A stretch of 52,691 bases of DNA from contig VXMM01000018.1 of the NCBI GenBank assembly GCA_009841105.1, positions 125,780 to 178,470 of the forward strand, in the 5' to 3' direction. The notes under the pieces were generated by a model that had not been told where the DNA came from, did no database searches, and saw only the letters and a program-made list of their open reading frames with translations. Numbering within the stretch: the stretch's first letter is position 1; each line of letters starts with the position of its first letter. The stretch is from Acidimicrobiia bacterium (GTDB lineage Bacteria > Actinomycetota > Acidimicrobiia > Spongiisociales > Spongiisociaceae). This document shows, piece by piece, positions 41,932-49,998 of the stretch. The translations under genes and the position numbers were made by a program.

Positions 41932-42707
41932 GATGCGTCCGCCAGTGCGGCGGCGACCTGGCCGGCCAGCACTGCGAACTCCGGCTCGTAGCGGATTTCA
42001 GGCTGCCGGGGAAACGGGTACGGGATCTCGAACTCGGCGACGAGCCTTCCGGGCCGCTTGCTCATCACCAGGAGCCGGGAGGCCAGGAATACGGCTTCGT
42101 CCACGGAGTGCGTGACGAAGAGCGCCGCGAAGCGTCGCTCCGAGAACAGAGCGCACAACTCCGCGTTGAGCCGGGCCCGGCTGATCTGGTCCAGCGCGCC
42201 GAACGGCTCGTCGAACAGGAACAGGTCGGGATCGAGCAGCATTGACCGGGCGATGCTGGTGCGCATCTTCATCCCGCCCGACAGGGCCAGCGGGTAGTGG
42301 TCGCGGAACTCTTCGAGCCCTACCAGCGACAGCACCTCGTCGGCGCGCCCCTTGGCCTCCTGCCGGCTCAACCCGTCCAACTCGCCGAGGAAGGTCACGT
42401 TCTGCTCCACCGTACGCCACGGCATCAGCGTGGGCTCCTGGAAGATGTAGCCGACGTTGTCCGAAGACCGGCTCACCGTGCCTTTCGTGGGCTCGATGAG
42501 TCCCGAGCCAAGCCTCAGAACTGTTGACTTCCCGCACCCGGACGGTCCCACGAGGGATACGAACTCGCCCTTCCGGATGGTGAGGCCGATGGGATCCAGG
42601 GCATCGATGGACCCGAAGGACTTGGTCACTTCGGTGAAGGCGATTACCGGATCCAAGGCCAAACGGGTCCTTCCTGCGACACACACCCCCGTGACACGGA
42701 GTAACAC
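41928..42707 (-). CDS. ABC importer ATPase, SsuB/TauB-like
   Basis: ATP-binding subunit with Walker A GPSGCGKST (54-62), Q-loop FQEPTLMPW, signature LSGGMKMR, Walker B LFLFDEPFGALD and H-loop VTHSVDEA; the FQEP and DEAVFLA marks are typical of SsuB/TauB. The first 17 residues from GTG 42707 look non-native. GGAAGG lies six bases before TTG 42662, so the true start may be there, giving 244 residues. First gene of the minus-strand operon that ends at 37571. Confidence 0.92.
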   Translation of the reverse strand: MLLRVTGVCVAGRTRLALDPVIAFTEVTKSFGSIDALDPIGLTIRKGEFVSLVGPSGCGKSTVLRLGSGLIEPTKGTVSRSSDNVGYIFQEPTLMPWRTVEQNVTFLGELDGLSRQEAKGRADEVLSLVGLEEFRDHYPLALSGGMKMRTSIARSMLLDPDLFLFDEPFGALDQISRARLNAELCALFSERRFAALFVTHSVDEAVFLASRLLVMSKRPGRLVAEFEIPYPFPRQPEIRYEPEFAVLAGQVAAALADAS

Positions 42708-42787
42708 GAGGCGATGAACAGTTGACCAAGCCTAGCAATACCGCCCTAGCATCCTCACTTGCAGTCCGGTGACTTCGGAGGAACCCT
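42708..42787. promoter_or_regulatory. Divergent control region, importer operon and deacetylase
   Basis: Eighty bases separate the two divergent starts. GGAGG is visible before GTG 42788. TTGACC (42722-42727) and TAGCAT (42747-42752) are 19 bases apart, a poor promoter at best. I looked for a thiamin-pyrophosphate riboswitch because of the THI5-like binding protein and saw none. Confidence 0.3.
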
Positions 42788-43807
42788 GTGCTCGTCTATG
42801 CCCATCCCGACCACCGTCTGCACAATCCCTCCGAGCCCCACCGTTTCGGAGGAGTGCTCCTGCCTCCGGCGGAGACGGCGGCGCGAGCCGACCGCATCCT
42901 CTCAGCCCTGTCTCGCCTCGAAGCGGTCGAGGTGGTCTGTCCTCCTTCCCTGGACGAGCAGGACCTGCTGCTGGTTCACGAGCCTGACTATCTCGAGTTC
43001 CTGCGTGGGGCGCACTCCCGCTGGCGGGCCGCCACCGGCGCCCCTGCCGATGGCGAGGCTGTGGCCTACATCCGTCCGCTTCCCGGAACTCCCTGGCGGT
43101 CACCCACGCATGTGGACGCGCAGCTCGGCGTCTACTCCAACGACGTCGATCCGATCCTGGAAGGAACCTGGCCGGCAGCGCTCTCGGCGGCGGCGTCAGC
43201 GGTGGCTGCGGCCCGCTCGGTCCATGGCGGGCGCGATGCGGCATACGCCCTCAGCCGGCCCCCCGGCCACCACGCCGGGCCGGCCACCTTCGGCGGCTAT
43301 TGCTATCTCAACAACACCGCGCTGGCCGCCGCATGGCTGGCGGCCCGGGGAGCCAGGGTGGCGATCGTGGATGTGGACACCCACCACGGCAACGGCACCC
43401 AGGCGGTGTTCTGGAACCGGGGGGACGTCCTGACCGTCTCGATCCACGGCGATCCCGAGGTGCACTTCCCGTTCTTCACAGGATTCGCCGAGGAAACGGG
43501 TGAGGGTGAGGGTTTGGGCGCCAACCTGAACCTGCCCCTTCCTAGCGGATCTGGATGGGCCGGGTACGCACCGGCCTTGGAGAGCGCCCGCGAGGCTGTC
43601 ATCACGTTCGGCGCGGATGTGCTGGTGGTGGCTCTGGGAGTGGATACCCATGTCACCGACGGCGTGCTGGCCCTGGGCGAAGAGGACTATCCGCTCCTCG
43701 GGCAGGCGCTGCGTATCGGGTTGCCCACGGTGATCATCCAGGAGGGCGGCTACGGAGAGGGCGTGCTGGAGCACGCAGTCCCCGCGGTGCTGGCCGCGTT
43801 CTCCTAG
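42788..43807 (+). CDS. Acetylpolyamine amidohydrolase / class II histone deacetylase-like
   Basis: A 339-residue zinc deacetylase of the arginase-deacetylase fold. Active-site parts are RPPGHHAGPATFGGYCYLNN, VAIVDVDTHHGNGTQ, a further Asp in LGVDTHVTDG, and Tyr in QEGGYGEG. Bacterial members deacetylate acetylpolyamines or related acetyl amines. It is not in an obvious operon but stands beside importers of amine-like compounds. The start is GTG 42788 with GGAGGAACCCT upstream. Confidence 0.9.
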   Translation: MLVYAHPDHRLHNPSEPHRFGGVLLPPAETAARADRILSALSRLEAVEVVCPPSLDEQDLLLVHEPDYLEFLRGAHSRWRAATGAPADGEAVAYIRPLPGTPWRSPTHVDAQLGVYSNDVDPILEGTWPAALSAAASAVAAARSVHGGRDAAYALSRPPGHHAGPATFGGYCYLNNTALAAAWLAARGARVAIVDVDTHHGNGTQAVFWNRGDVLTVSIHGDPEVHFPFFTGFAEETGEGEGLGANLNLPLPSGSGWAGYAPALESAREAVITFGADVLVVALGVDTHVTDGVLALGEEDYPLLGQALRIGLPTVIIQEGGYGEGVLEHAVPAVLAAFS

Positions 43808-43828
43808 TCGCCGCGCCCCGCCCTTCGT

Positions 43829-43834
43829 TAGTCT
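43829..43834 (+). promoter_or_regulatory. Candidate -10 box for leaderless ppk2 mRNA
   Basis: TAGTCT, the same hexamer as before ftsK, ends eight bases before ATG 43843. No ribosome site is present, in agreement with a leaderless mRNA. Confidence 0.45.
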
Positions 43835-43842
43835 TGGCCGGT

Positions 43843-44673
43843 ATGAGTGTGGATTTTCTGGAAGCGCTCGAGTTCTCGGCGCCGGACCAGGACCGACCCA
43901 AGCTGAAGCGGAAGGTCTACGAGCAGGAGTTGGGCCGGCTCCAGGAGGAGCTGGTCCGGCTGCAGCGCTGGATCAAGCACCAGGGTCTCAAGGTGGTGGT
44001 CATCTTCGAGGGCCGTGATGCGGCGGGCAAGGGCGGTGTGATCAAGCGGATCACGGAACGGCTGAATCCCCGCATCGTGCGGGTCGTAGCTCTCGGCACC
44101 CCCAGCGACCGGGAGAAGACGCAATGGTGGTTCCAGCGATACGTGGCCGAGTTGCCCGCCGCCGGCGAGATGGTCCTGTTCGACCGCAGCTGGTACAACC
44201 GCGGGGTGGTGGAGCCGGTCATGGGTTTCTGCACCGAGGAGGAATACCGCGAGTTTCTCCGTTCGTGCCCCGAATTCGAGCGCATGCTCATCCGCTCCGG
44301 CATCATCCTGATCAAGTACTGGTTCTCCGTGAGCGACGCCGAGCAGGAGCGACGCTTCCAGTCCCGGATCAACGATCCCGTGAAGCGCTGGAAGCTGTCC
44401 CCCGTAGATGTGGAGGGGAGGTCCCGATGGGTGGAGTTCTCCAAGGCCAAGGACATCCTGTTCGCCCACACCGACATCAAGCAGGCGCCCTGGTACGTCG
44501 TGAACGCCGACATCAAGAGGCGGGCCCGCCTCAACTGCATCTCCCATCTCCTGGAGCAGATCCCCTACGAGGATGTGCCCTGGGATGACATCGAGCTACC
44601 CGAGCGCCAGTCGGGCGTCGGTTATGTCCGCCCGCCCATCACGGACCAGACCTTCGTCGAGGAGAAGTACTGA
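43843..44673 (+). CDS. ppk2: Polyphosphate kinase 2
   Basis: A 276-residue PPK2 that transfers phosphate between polyphosphate and nucleotides. The P-loop is FEGRDAAGKGGVIKR, the lid-related region DRSWYNRGVVEPVMGF and Walker B-like ILIKYWFSVS. Single-domain length and the WWFQRYVAELP, KLSPVDVEGRSRWVEFSKAKD segments are typical of one-domain class I enzymes. It stands alone between the deacetylase and an SDR. It would recharge GDP/ADP from polyphosphate or make the polymer. Confidence 0.95.
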   Translation: MSVDFLEALEFSAPDQDRPKLKRKVYEQELGRLQEELVRLQRWIKHQGLKVVVIFEGRDAAGKGGVIKRITERLNPRIVRVVALGTPSDREKTQWWFQRYVAELPAAGEMVLFDRSWYNRGVVEPVMGFCTEEEYREFLRSCPEFERMLIRSGIILIKYWFSVSDAEQERRFQSRINDPVKRWKLSPVDVEGRSRWVEFSKAKDILFAHTDIKQAPWYVVNADIKRRARLNCISHLLEQIPYEDVPWDDIELPERQSGVGYVRPPITDQTFVEEKY

Positions 44674-44751
44674 GCTTCGGCGCGGCGTTCCCGATCTCGG
44701 GGTTTGGAACCGGGCCATCCTGATGGGACGGCCGGTGGGGATGGGGATGTG

Positions 44752-45564
44752 ATGGAAGCCCCGAGCCGCAGCCGATTTGAGCCGGGCGCTGTTCGCCCGC
44801 TCGAGGGCAAGGTCGCCGTGGTGACCGGCGCCAGTTCGGGGATCGGCCGGGCCGTGGCCCGCCGTCTGGCGGTGGAGGGTGCCCGTGTACTGGCGGCGGA
44901 CCTCCGCCCGCATCCCCGTGATGGGTCTCACGAGGACGGCGGCGACGCATCGACTGTCGATCTGATCCGGGCCGCCGGGGGAGATGCGGTCTTCGTGGAG
45001 ACGGACGTGGGCCGGGCGTCCGACATGGAGGCCGCGGCGGCCACCGCCGCTACGGAGTTGGGCGGGCTGGACATCATGGTCAACAACGCGGGGATCTGGC
45101 ACGGCCACCGGACGATCCTCGACGAGACCGAAGCCGAGTTCGACTCGACCATCGCCACCAACCTCAAGGGCGTCTGGCTCGGATGCAAGGTGGCGATCGG
45201 CCACATGGTGCGGACCGGGTCGGGCGGGAGCATCGTCAACATCGCATCGATCGCCGGGTTGGTCGGGTTGGCTGCCGAGCCTGCCTACTCCGCCTCCAAG
45301 GGGGCGGTGATCGGACTCACCCGCCAGCTGGCCATCGACTACGCCGACGAGCGGATCCGGGTCAACGCGGTCTCACCGGGCTTCGTAGAGACTTCCCTGT
45401 CGCGGTCGGTGATGGGGAACAATCCCGAACACGATCTGACCCCCTGGCCCCGCCTAGGAACCGTCTTCGACGTCGCTTCGGCCGTGGCTTTCCTGGCTTC
45501 TGGCGAGAGCGAATGGATGACGGGCTCGGTGCTCACCATAGACGGAGGCTATACGGCGAGGTAG
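44752..45564 (+). CDS. Short-chain dehydrogenase/reductase
   Basis: A 270-residue classical SDR: TGASSGIG cofactor motif, NNAGIWHG, catalytic SIAGLVG...YSASKGA with Tyr and Lys, and LTIDGGYTAR at the end. ATG 44752 is preferred; TTG 44704 upstream gives 16 more residues that look non-native. It is a single gene between ppk2 and the CoA-transferase operon, substrate unknown. It is different from the SDR at 6749-7501, so not a recent duplicate. Confidence 0.87.
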   Translation: MEAPSRSRFEPGAVRPLEGKVAVVTGASSGIGRAVARRLAVEGARVLAADLRPHPRDGSHEDGGDASTVDLIRAAGGDAVFVETDVGRASDMEAAAATAATELGGLDIMVNNAGIWHGHRTILDETEAEFDSTIATNLKGVWLGCKVAIGHMVRTGSGGSIVNIASIAGLVGLAAEPAYSASKGAVIGLTRQLAIDYADERIRVNAVSPGFVETSLSRSVMGNNPEHDLTPWPRLGTVFDVASAVAFLASGESEWMTGSVLTIDGGYTAR

Positions 45565-45870
45565 TCAGGCACGTCACGCCGGCTCTGAATCGCCGCCGGC
45601 GGATAACCCCCGCACGAGTCCCGGATGGACTCTTTGGAGACCTGAGGAATACGCGCCTGGCCGGCCCGAACGATTACCCGAGGGGGCTACGGCACGAACC
45701 TGCTCGACTACCTGGCCAGCCGTCGGGCGTAGGCCTTCCCGACCGACGCCCGGAGTCCTGACCTGATGCCAGGTCGGGACGCGCGGCGCCTAACATGACC
45801 TCCACCCACCTGGTCTCGGGTCCGAGGCGCCTGGCGGCGGGCGGGTTGTTGCCGAACCGAACTTCGAGGT
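45565..45870. other. 306-bp intergenic stretch, no recognised gene
   Basis: Between the SDR and the CoA-transferase no frame with family resemblance was seen on either strand. A short plus-strand tail (GGYGTNLLDYLASRRA before TAG) might be decayed coding sequence but is too short to name. GAGGT lies before ATG 45871 as ribosome site. Confidence 0.4.
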
Positions 45871-46677
45871 ATGGCCGAACACCTGGGTCTCAGCGAAGCC
45901 ATTTCAAGATACGTGCAGGACGGGGACACTGTCGCCCTGGAGGGTTTTACCCATCTCATCCCGTTTGCCGCCGGGCACGAGATCATCCGCCAGCAGAAGC
46001 GGGATCTCACCGTATCGAGGATGACCCCGGACCTCATCTACGACCAGTTGATCGGGGCCGGATGCGTCCGCAAGCTGCTCTTCTCGTGGGGCGGGAACCC
46101 GGGGGTGGGTTCGCTTTACCGCTTCCGGGATGCAGTGGAGAACGGCTGGCCGGTGCCCCTCGAGCTGGAGGAGCACAGCCACGCCGGTCTGACCAACCGC
46201 TACGTGGCCGGGGCCTCCGGGATGCCGTTCACGGTCATGAAGGGCTACCTGGGTAACTCGCTCGGCGAGATCGCTTCCCATGTACGGTTCCTGGACTGCC
46301 CGTTCACGGGTGAGACGGTGGCGGCGGTGCGGGCCCTGAACCCCGACACCGGGATTCTCCACGCGCAACGGGCCGACCGGGCCGGCAATGTCCAATTGTG
46401 GGGGATCTCGGGCGTGTTCCGGGAGGTGGCGATGGCATCCGGGCGGGTCATCGTGACTGTCGAGGAGGTGGTGGACGTGCTGGACCGCCGACCGGGCGAC
46501 TTCGTCATGCCTTCGATGGCTGTCACCGCGGTGTGCGAAGTCCCACAAGGCGCCCGGCCGTCCTACGTGCAGGACTACTACGAACGTGACAACGATCTGT
46601 ATCGCAAGTGGCCCGAGATGAGCAGGGATCGCGACACCTTCCTGGCCTGGCTGGACGAGTCGGTCATGGGCGCGTGA
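45871..46677 (+). CDS. CoA-transferase family I, alpha subunit
   Basis: A 268-residue alpha subunit of a glutaconate/IpdA-type CoA-transferase. It opens with the EAISRYVQDGDTVALEGFTHLIPFAAGHEII glycine-poor loop typical of the IpdA/GctA branch and carries the SWGGNPGVGSLYRFRDA segment. With the beta subunit, which starts three bases after its stop, it moves CoA from acetyl- or succinyl-CoA to an organic acid. The IpdA/B resemblance suggests a cyclic or dicarboxylic acid rather than simple 3-oxoacids; that is inference. Confidence 0.9.
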   Translation: MAEHLGLSEAISRYVQDGDTVALEGFTHLIPFAAGHEIIRQQKRDLTVSRMTPDLIYDQLIGAGCVRKLLFSWGGNPGVGSLYRFRDAVENGWPVPLELEEHSHAGLTNRYVAGASGMPFTVMKGYLGNSLGEIASHVRFLDCPFTGETVAAVRALNPDTGILHAQRADRAGNVQLWGISGVFREVAMASGRVIVTVEEVVDVLDRRPGDFVMPSMAVTAVCEVPQGARPSYVQDYYERDNDLYRKWPEMSRDRDTFLAWLDESVMGA

Positions 46678-46680
46678 AGC

Positions 46681-47445
46681 GTGGTGGAACGGATGCCAAC
46701 CTGGGCCGCGGACGAGATCATGTCAGTGGTGGCCGCCCGTCTCCTCCGGGACGGGATGTCCTGCTTCGTGGGGATCGGCATCCCCAGCACGGTCGCCAAC
46801 CTGGCCCGCAACACCCACGCGCCCAACCTGTTCCTCATCTACGAGGCCGGGGCACTCGGCGCCAAGCCCTACCGCCTGCCGCTGTCGATAGGCGACGGGG
46901 AGTTGGCCGTGACCGCCGACTCGGTGGTGTCGGTGCCGGAGATCTTCAACTACTGGCTCCAGGGCGGGCACATCGATGTCGGCTACCTGTCCGCCGCCCA
47001 GATCGATCGCTTCGGCAACCTGAACACCACCGTCATAGGCCCGGACTACCACGATCCCAAGGTGCGCCTACCGGGGGCAGGAGGCGCACCCGAGATCGCC
47101 GCCCACTGCCACGAGGTGACGGTGATCATGCGCCACGCCAGGCGGGCCTTCGTGCCCAGGGTCGACTTCGTGACCTCGGTCGGTCTCGGTCCGGAGCCCG
47201 ACACCAGATCCCGACTCGGTTTCCGGGGGGCAGGACCGATCAAAGTCATCACCGACCTGGGGATCCTGAGGCCCGACCCGCAGGACAACGAGCTGACCCT
47301 GGTGGCCATCCACCCGGGCGTCGAGGTACGGGATGTCCAGGATCGAACCCAGTGGCCGCTCCGGGTGGCCCCGTCCCTCGAAGTGACGAACGCACCGACC
47401 AGCGAGGAGTTGGCGGCGCTCCGGGACCTCAAGAACCGTTCCTAG
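46681..47445 (+). CDS. CoA-transferase family I, beta subunit
   Basis: A 254-residue beta subunit. The catalytic Glu is expected in LFLIYEAGALGAKP. The segments FVGIGIPSTVANLA, GGHIDVGYLSAAQIDRFGNLNTT and VITDLGILRPD are family marks. The GTG start (46681) is three bases from the alpha stop, so expression is coupled. A strong hairpin follows directly after its stop. Confidence 0.9.
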   Translation: MVERMPTWAADEIMSVVAARLLRDGMSCFVGIGIPSTVANLARNTHAPNLFLIYEAGALGAKPYRLPLSIGDGELAVTADSVVSVPEIFNYWLQGGHIDVGYLSAAQIDRFGNLNTTVIGPDYHDPKVRLPGAGGAPEIAAHCHEVTVIMRHARRAFVPRVDFVTSVGLGPEPDTRSRLGFRGAGPIKVITDLGILRPDPQDNELTLVAIHPGVEVRDVQDRTQWPLRVAPSLEVTNAPTSEELAALRDLKNRS

Positions 47446-47446
47446 C

Positions 47447-47472
47447 GCCATGGATCCGGTTTCGTCCATGGC
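47447..47472 (+). terminator. Candidate terminator hairpin after the CoA-transferase operon
   Basis: GCCATGGA (47447-47454) and TCCATGGC (47465-47472) form a perfect 8-bp stem with a ten-base loop, two bases after the stop codon. No T-run follows, which is common in high-GC actinobacteria. Confidence 0.45.
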
Positions 47473-47759
47473 CGGCTTGACCCCGGCTTGGCTCCGCCGG
47501 AAGGAGGGATTTGCCATCCATCGGACCCCCACTCGTGTCACACCCCCGCCATACGATGCCCGATATCCGTAAGCACCGGCGGTCCGGCCCCGACGTCGAC
47601 CGGAACCGCATGAGGGAAGATATCGTCGAGCTCACCCCGTTCGGGGCATGGCGCAACGCGCTCGACTCCAAGGTGGTGGCGGTGGGGGAGGGCCCGGCGT
47701 GCGGCAGCCGATTGCCACGATTTTCACGTTCTTCTTCCGGCTCGGGACACTAGAGCAAA
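47473..47759. other. Intergenic stretch before the DAO-type oxidase
   Basis: This spacer contains an 80-residue open frame (47511-47753) with the stretch MREDIVELTPFGAWRNALDS that I cannot assign. It has no ribosome site and runs to just before the oxidase start. It may be decayed coding sequence; a real small gene cannot be excluded. Confidence 0.35.
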
Positions 47760-48902
47760 ATGCCGGGCCGGACCTGCGATGTCCTAGTGATCGGCGGGGG
47801 AGTCACGGGTTGCTCGGCGGCCTGGCATCTGGCCGGGTACGGGGCCGAGGTCATGCTGCTGGAGCAGTTCGATCTCAACACCCAGGCTTCGGGGAGGAAC
47901 GCAGGCAGCCTCCACGGCCAGATCCAGCATGGCTCGTTCCTGGAGTTCGGGGAGGAGTGGGCCCGCGGCTTCCTCCCGGCTCTTCGGTTCCTGGCCGACT
48001 CCCTGGAGATGTGGAGGGATCTGAGCGATGTGCTGGACACCGACCTGGAGGTCTCGCTCAACGGCGGATTGCTCATCGCCGAGACCTCCGAGCAGATGAG
48101 CGACATCGAACGCAAGGTGGCCATCGAGCGGTCCGCAGGCGTGGAATCCGACCTCCTCGGGGCGGCAGACCTCCAGCGGATCGCCCCCTACGTGTCCGAG
48201 TCGATGAAGGGCGCTCAGCTCACCCGGGTGGAGGGGAAGGTCAACTCGATGCTGGCGGCGCCCGCGTTCGCCCGCGCCGCCGTGTCCAGGGGAGCGGTCA
48301 TCCGGACCGGTGCGGAGGTGATCGGGATCGAGTGGCATGACGGTTCGTTCACCGTCTTCACGGCGTCCGATCGGGTTACGGCCGGGCGGGTGGTGCTGGT
48401 CACGGGCAACGACCTCAACCGCTTCTCCTCGCTGTGGGGCGGCGATCTCGCCATCTCCGACGATCCGGCCCAGGTCGGGGCGACCGAACCCCTGGCGCCG
48501 ATGGTCCACCACCTGGTCTACTACGCGGGCGGCCAGCTGACCTTCAAGCAGGCGAAGGCCGGAACGCTGCTGATCGGCGGCGGGTGGTCGTCCGACCTCG
48601 ACCCCGTGACCGGCCACAACCGGGTCAGTCCCCAGAACCTGGTGGCGAACATGAGGGTGGCGCTGCGGGTCGTGCCATCGCTGGCCGGCGTCCGCCTGAT
48701 CCGCACCTGGCCGGGAAGGGGTCTGGCCACCCCGGACCTGTCCCCGATAATCGGCCGGGTCGGCCCTCCCGGCCTCATAGTTGGCACCTATCCCCACATG
48801 GGCCTGACCGCGGGCCCTCTCATGGGCCGGGTCCTGGCGCAACTTGCGCTGGACCGCACCCCCGAAATCGACCTGACCCGCTTCGCGCCCGACCGCTTCT
48901 GA
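47760..48902 (+). CDS. DAO-family FAD-dependent oxidoreductase
   Basis: A 380-residue flavoenzyme of the glycine/sarcosine/D-amino-acid oxidase family. The N-terminal FAD fold is VLVIGGGVTGCSAAWHLA, then LLEQFDLNTQASGRNAGSLHG as in sarcosine-type oxidases, and a C-terminal PIIGRVGPPGLIVGTYPHMGLTAGP. It probably oxidises a secondary amine or amino acid to an imine and hydrogen peroxide. It precedes the racemase gene by 94 bases, so the pair may handle D- or N-modified amino acids. ATG 47760 has no clear ribosome site. Confidence 0.87.
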   Translation: MPGRTCDVLVIGGGVTGCSAAWHLAGYGAEVMLLEQFDLNTQASGRNAGSLHGQIQHGSFLEFGEEWARGFLPALRFLADSLEMWRDLSDVLDTDLEVSLNGGLLIAETSEQMSDIERKVAIERSAGVESDLLGAADLQRIAPYVSESMKGAQLTRVEGKVNSMLAAPAFARAAVSRGAVIRTGAEVIGIEWHDGSFTVFTASDRVTAGRVVLVTGNDLNRFSSLWGGDLAISDDPAQVGATEPLAPMVHHLVYYAGGQLTFKQAKAGTLLIGGGWSSDLDPVTGHNRVSPQNLVANMRVALRVVPSLAGVRLIRTWPGRGLATPDLSPIIGRVGPPGLIVGTYPHMGLTAGPLMGRVLAQLALDRTPEIDLTRFAPDRF

Positions 48903-48984
48903 CATCGATCGCCGGCGTTCCCGGCGCAGACTCCGTCGAGAGCCGATGGGGTCTCCACGAGGGATCATGACCGGTGTGGAGCGG

Positions 48985-48990
48985 TAGGGT
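48985..48990 (+). promoter_or_regulatory. Candidate -10 box of the racemase gene
   Basis: TAGGGT ends six bases before GTG 48997, matching the TAnnnT pattern seen before other genes here. This suggests a start of transcription very close to the start codon and a promoter separate from the oxidase gene. Confidence 0.35.
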
Positions 48991-48996
48991 GTCACC

Positions 48997-49641
48997 GTGC
49001 TCGGAACGGTCTGCGTGGTAAACCCGAACAGCTCGGAGAACATCTCCCGGCAGATCGAGGATGCCGTGATCGCCCTCGCGAACGACATGGGAGTCGAAGC
49101 TGAGGTGGTTACCTGCCACGGCGGTCCCGCGGCCGTCGAGTCGGATGAGGACGTGGCCGCCGCGGTCGGCCCCATGCTCGAGACAGCTCTAGCCCATCCC
49201 GCCGATGCATACGTGGTGGCGTGTTTCTCGGATCCCGGGATTTCGGAGTTGCGGAGCGCTATGGACGAGCCGGTCTTCGGAATCGCCGAGTCGGCGGTGC
49301 TGGCCGCCATGTCTCGGGGACGCCAGGTCGGCATCATCTCGGCCCTCGACATCGCCATACCCCGCCACCGCCGCTACTGGGACCGCATCGGCGTGTCGGC
49401 GAGGATCGTGGCCGACATCGCCACAGGCAGGGGAGTGCTGGATCTCGAGAGCGAGGATGCCTACCAGGACGTGCTCGGAACCGGGCGGAAACTGGCCGAA
49501 GCCGGTGCGGAGTCAGTGGTGCTGGGATGCACCGGCATGACCCACCTCCGCACCCGGCTCCAGAACGATCTCGGGATACCGGTCATCGAGCCATGCCGGG
49601 CCGCGCTAACCCTGGCCGCCGCGGCCCTCCGGGACAGATAA
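48997..49641 (+). CDS. Asp/Glu/hydantoin racemase family protein
   Basis: A 214-residue cofactor-independent racemase. The two catalytic Cys are Cys76 (VVACFSDPG) and Cys178 (VLGCTGM), and the N-terminal VCVVNPNSSENIS is typical of hydantoin racemases. It would interconvert hydantoin or amino-acid enantiomers. The hydantoinase-like enzyme at 16244 is far away, so the link is only thematic; the M20 gene at 51192, a possible carbamoylase, is closer. Confidence 0.87.
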   Translation: MLGTVCVVNPNSSENISRQIEDAVIALANDMGVEAEVVTCHGGPAAVESDEDVAAAVGPMLETALAHPADAYVVACFSDPGISELRSAMDEPVFGIAESAVLAAMSRGRQVGIISALDIAIPRHRRYWDRIGVSARIVADIATGRGVLDLESEDAYQDVLGTGRKLAEAGAESVVLGCTGMTHLRTRLQNDLGIPVIEPCRAALTLAAAALRDR

Positions 49642-49998
49642 CTCTCAGCCGGGACCGATCCGCTTCTCCTCCCCTAGGCCCCAAGGGGTGCCGACTGGCG
49701 TGTTCCAAAACCGCCGGCATGTAGCAGTGAAACTCTGCCGACCCTTCATCACGTTGTCTAGCCGCGCCCGTCGGGTCCAAATATAATTAGTAAAGTAACT
49801 TGACAAACTAACTAGGGGAGAGTGATAATCCAGTTCGAGTAGGCGAGATCCGCCCGGCCGTGTGGCTTGCCGTTCATGTATCACGAGGATGGGGATGGCG
49901 TCCGGCACCTGTTACTACCGGTGTGCATCGGGTTATCGGGACAGACCGTTCCCGGCGCGGTCTCACGCCCAGGGCCGAGACCCGGAGGGGTTGGAGCC
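49642..49998 (+). promoter_or_regulatory. Regulatory region of the ROK gene, strong promoter
   Basis: A GC-poor patch carries TTGACA (49800-49805) and GATAAT (49824-49829), 18 bases apart, the best sigma-70-like promoter in the window. TTAGT (49787-49791) and ACTAA (49807-49811) form an inverted repeat across the -35, a likely operator for autoregulation. A TATAAT (49782-49787) is also present. The 5' leader would be ~160 bases to GTG 49999. No gene was seen in this interval apart from a non-native extension of the ROK frame. Confidence 0.6.

Noticed and set aside
42708-42787. Thiamin riboswitch upstream of the THI5-like importer operon
   Set aside because: None of the conserved CTGAGA or ACCTGA elements is present in the 80-base region.
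45565-45761. Decayed gene between the SDR and CoA-transferase
   Set aside because: Only a sixteen-residue tail looks protein-like; no motif supports an assignment.
47784-49358. 524-residue minus-strand frame opposite the oxidase and racemase genes
   Set aside because: Both plus-strand genes carry full cofactor or catalytic motifs; the antisense frame has none.
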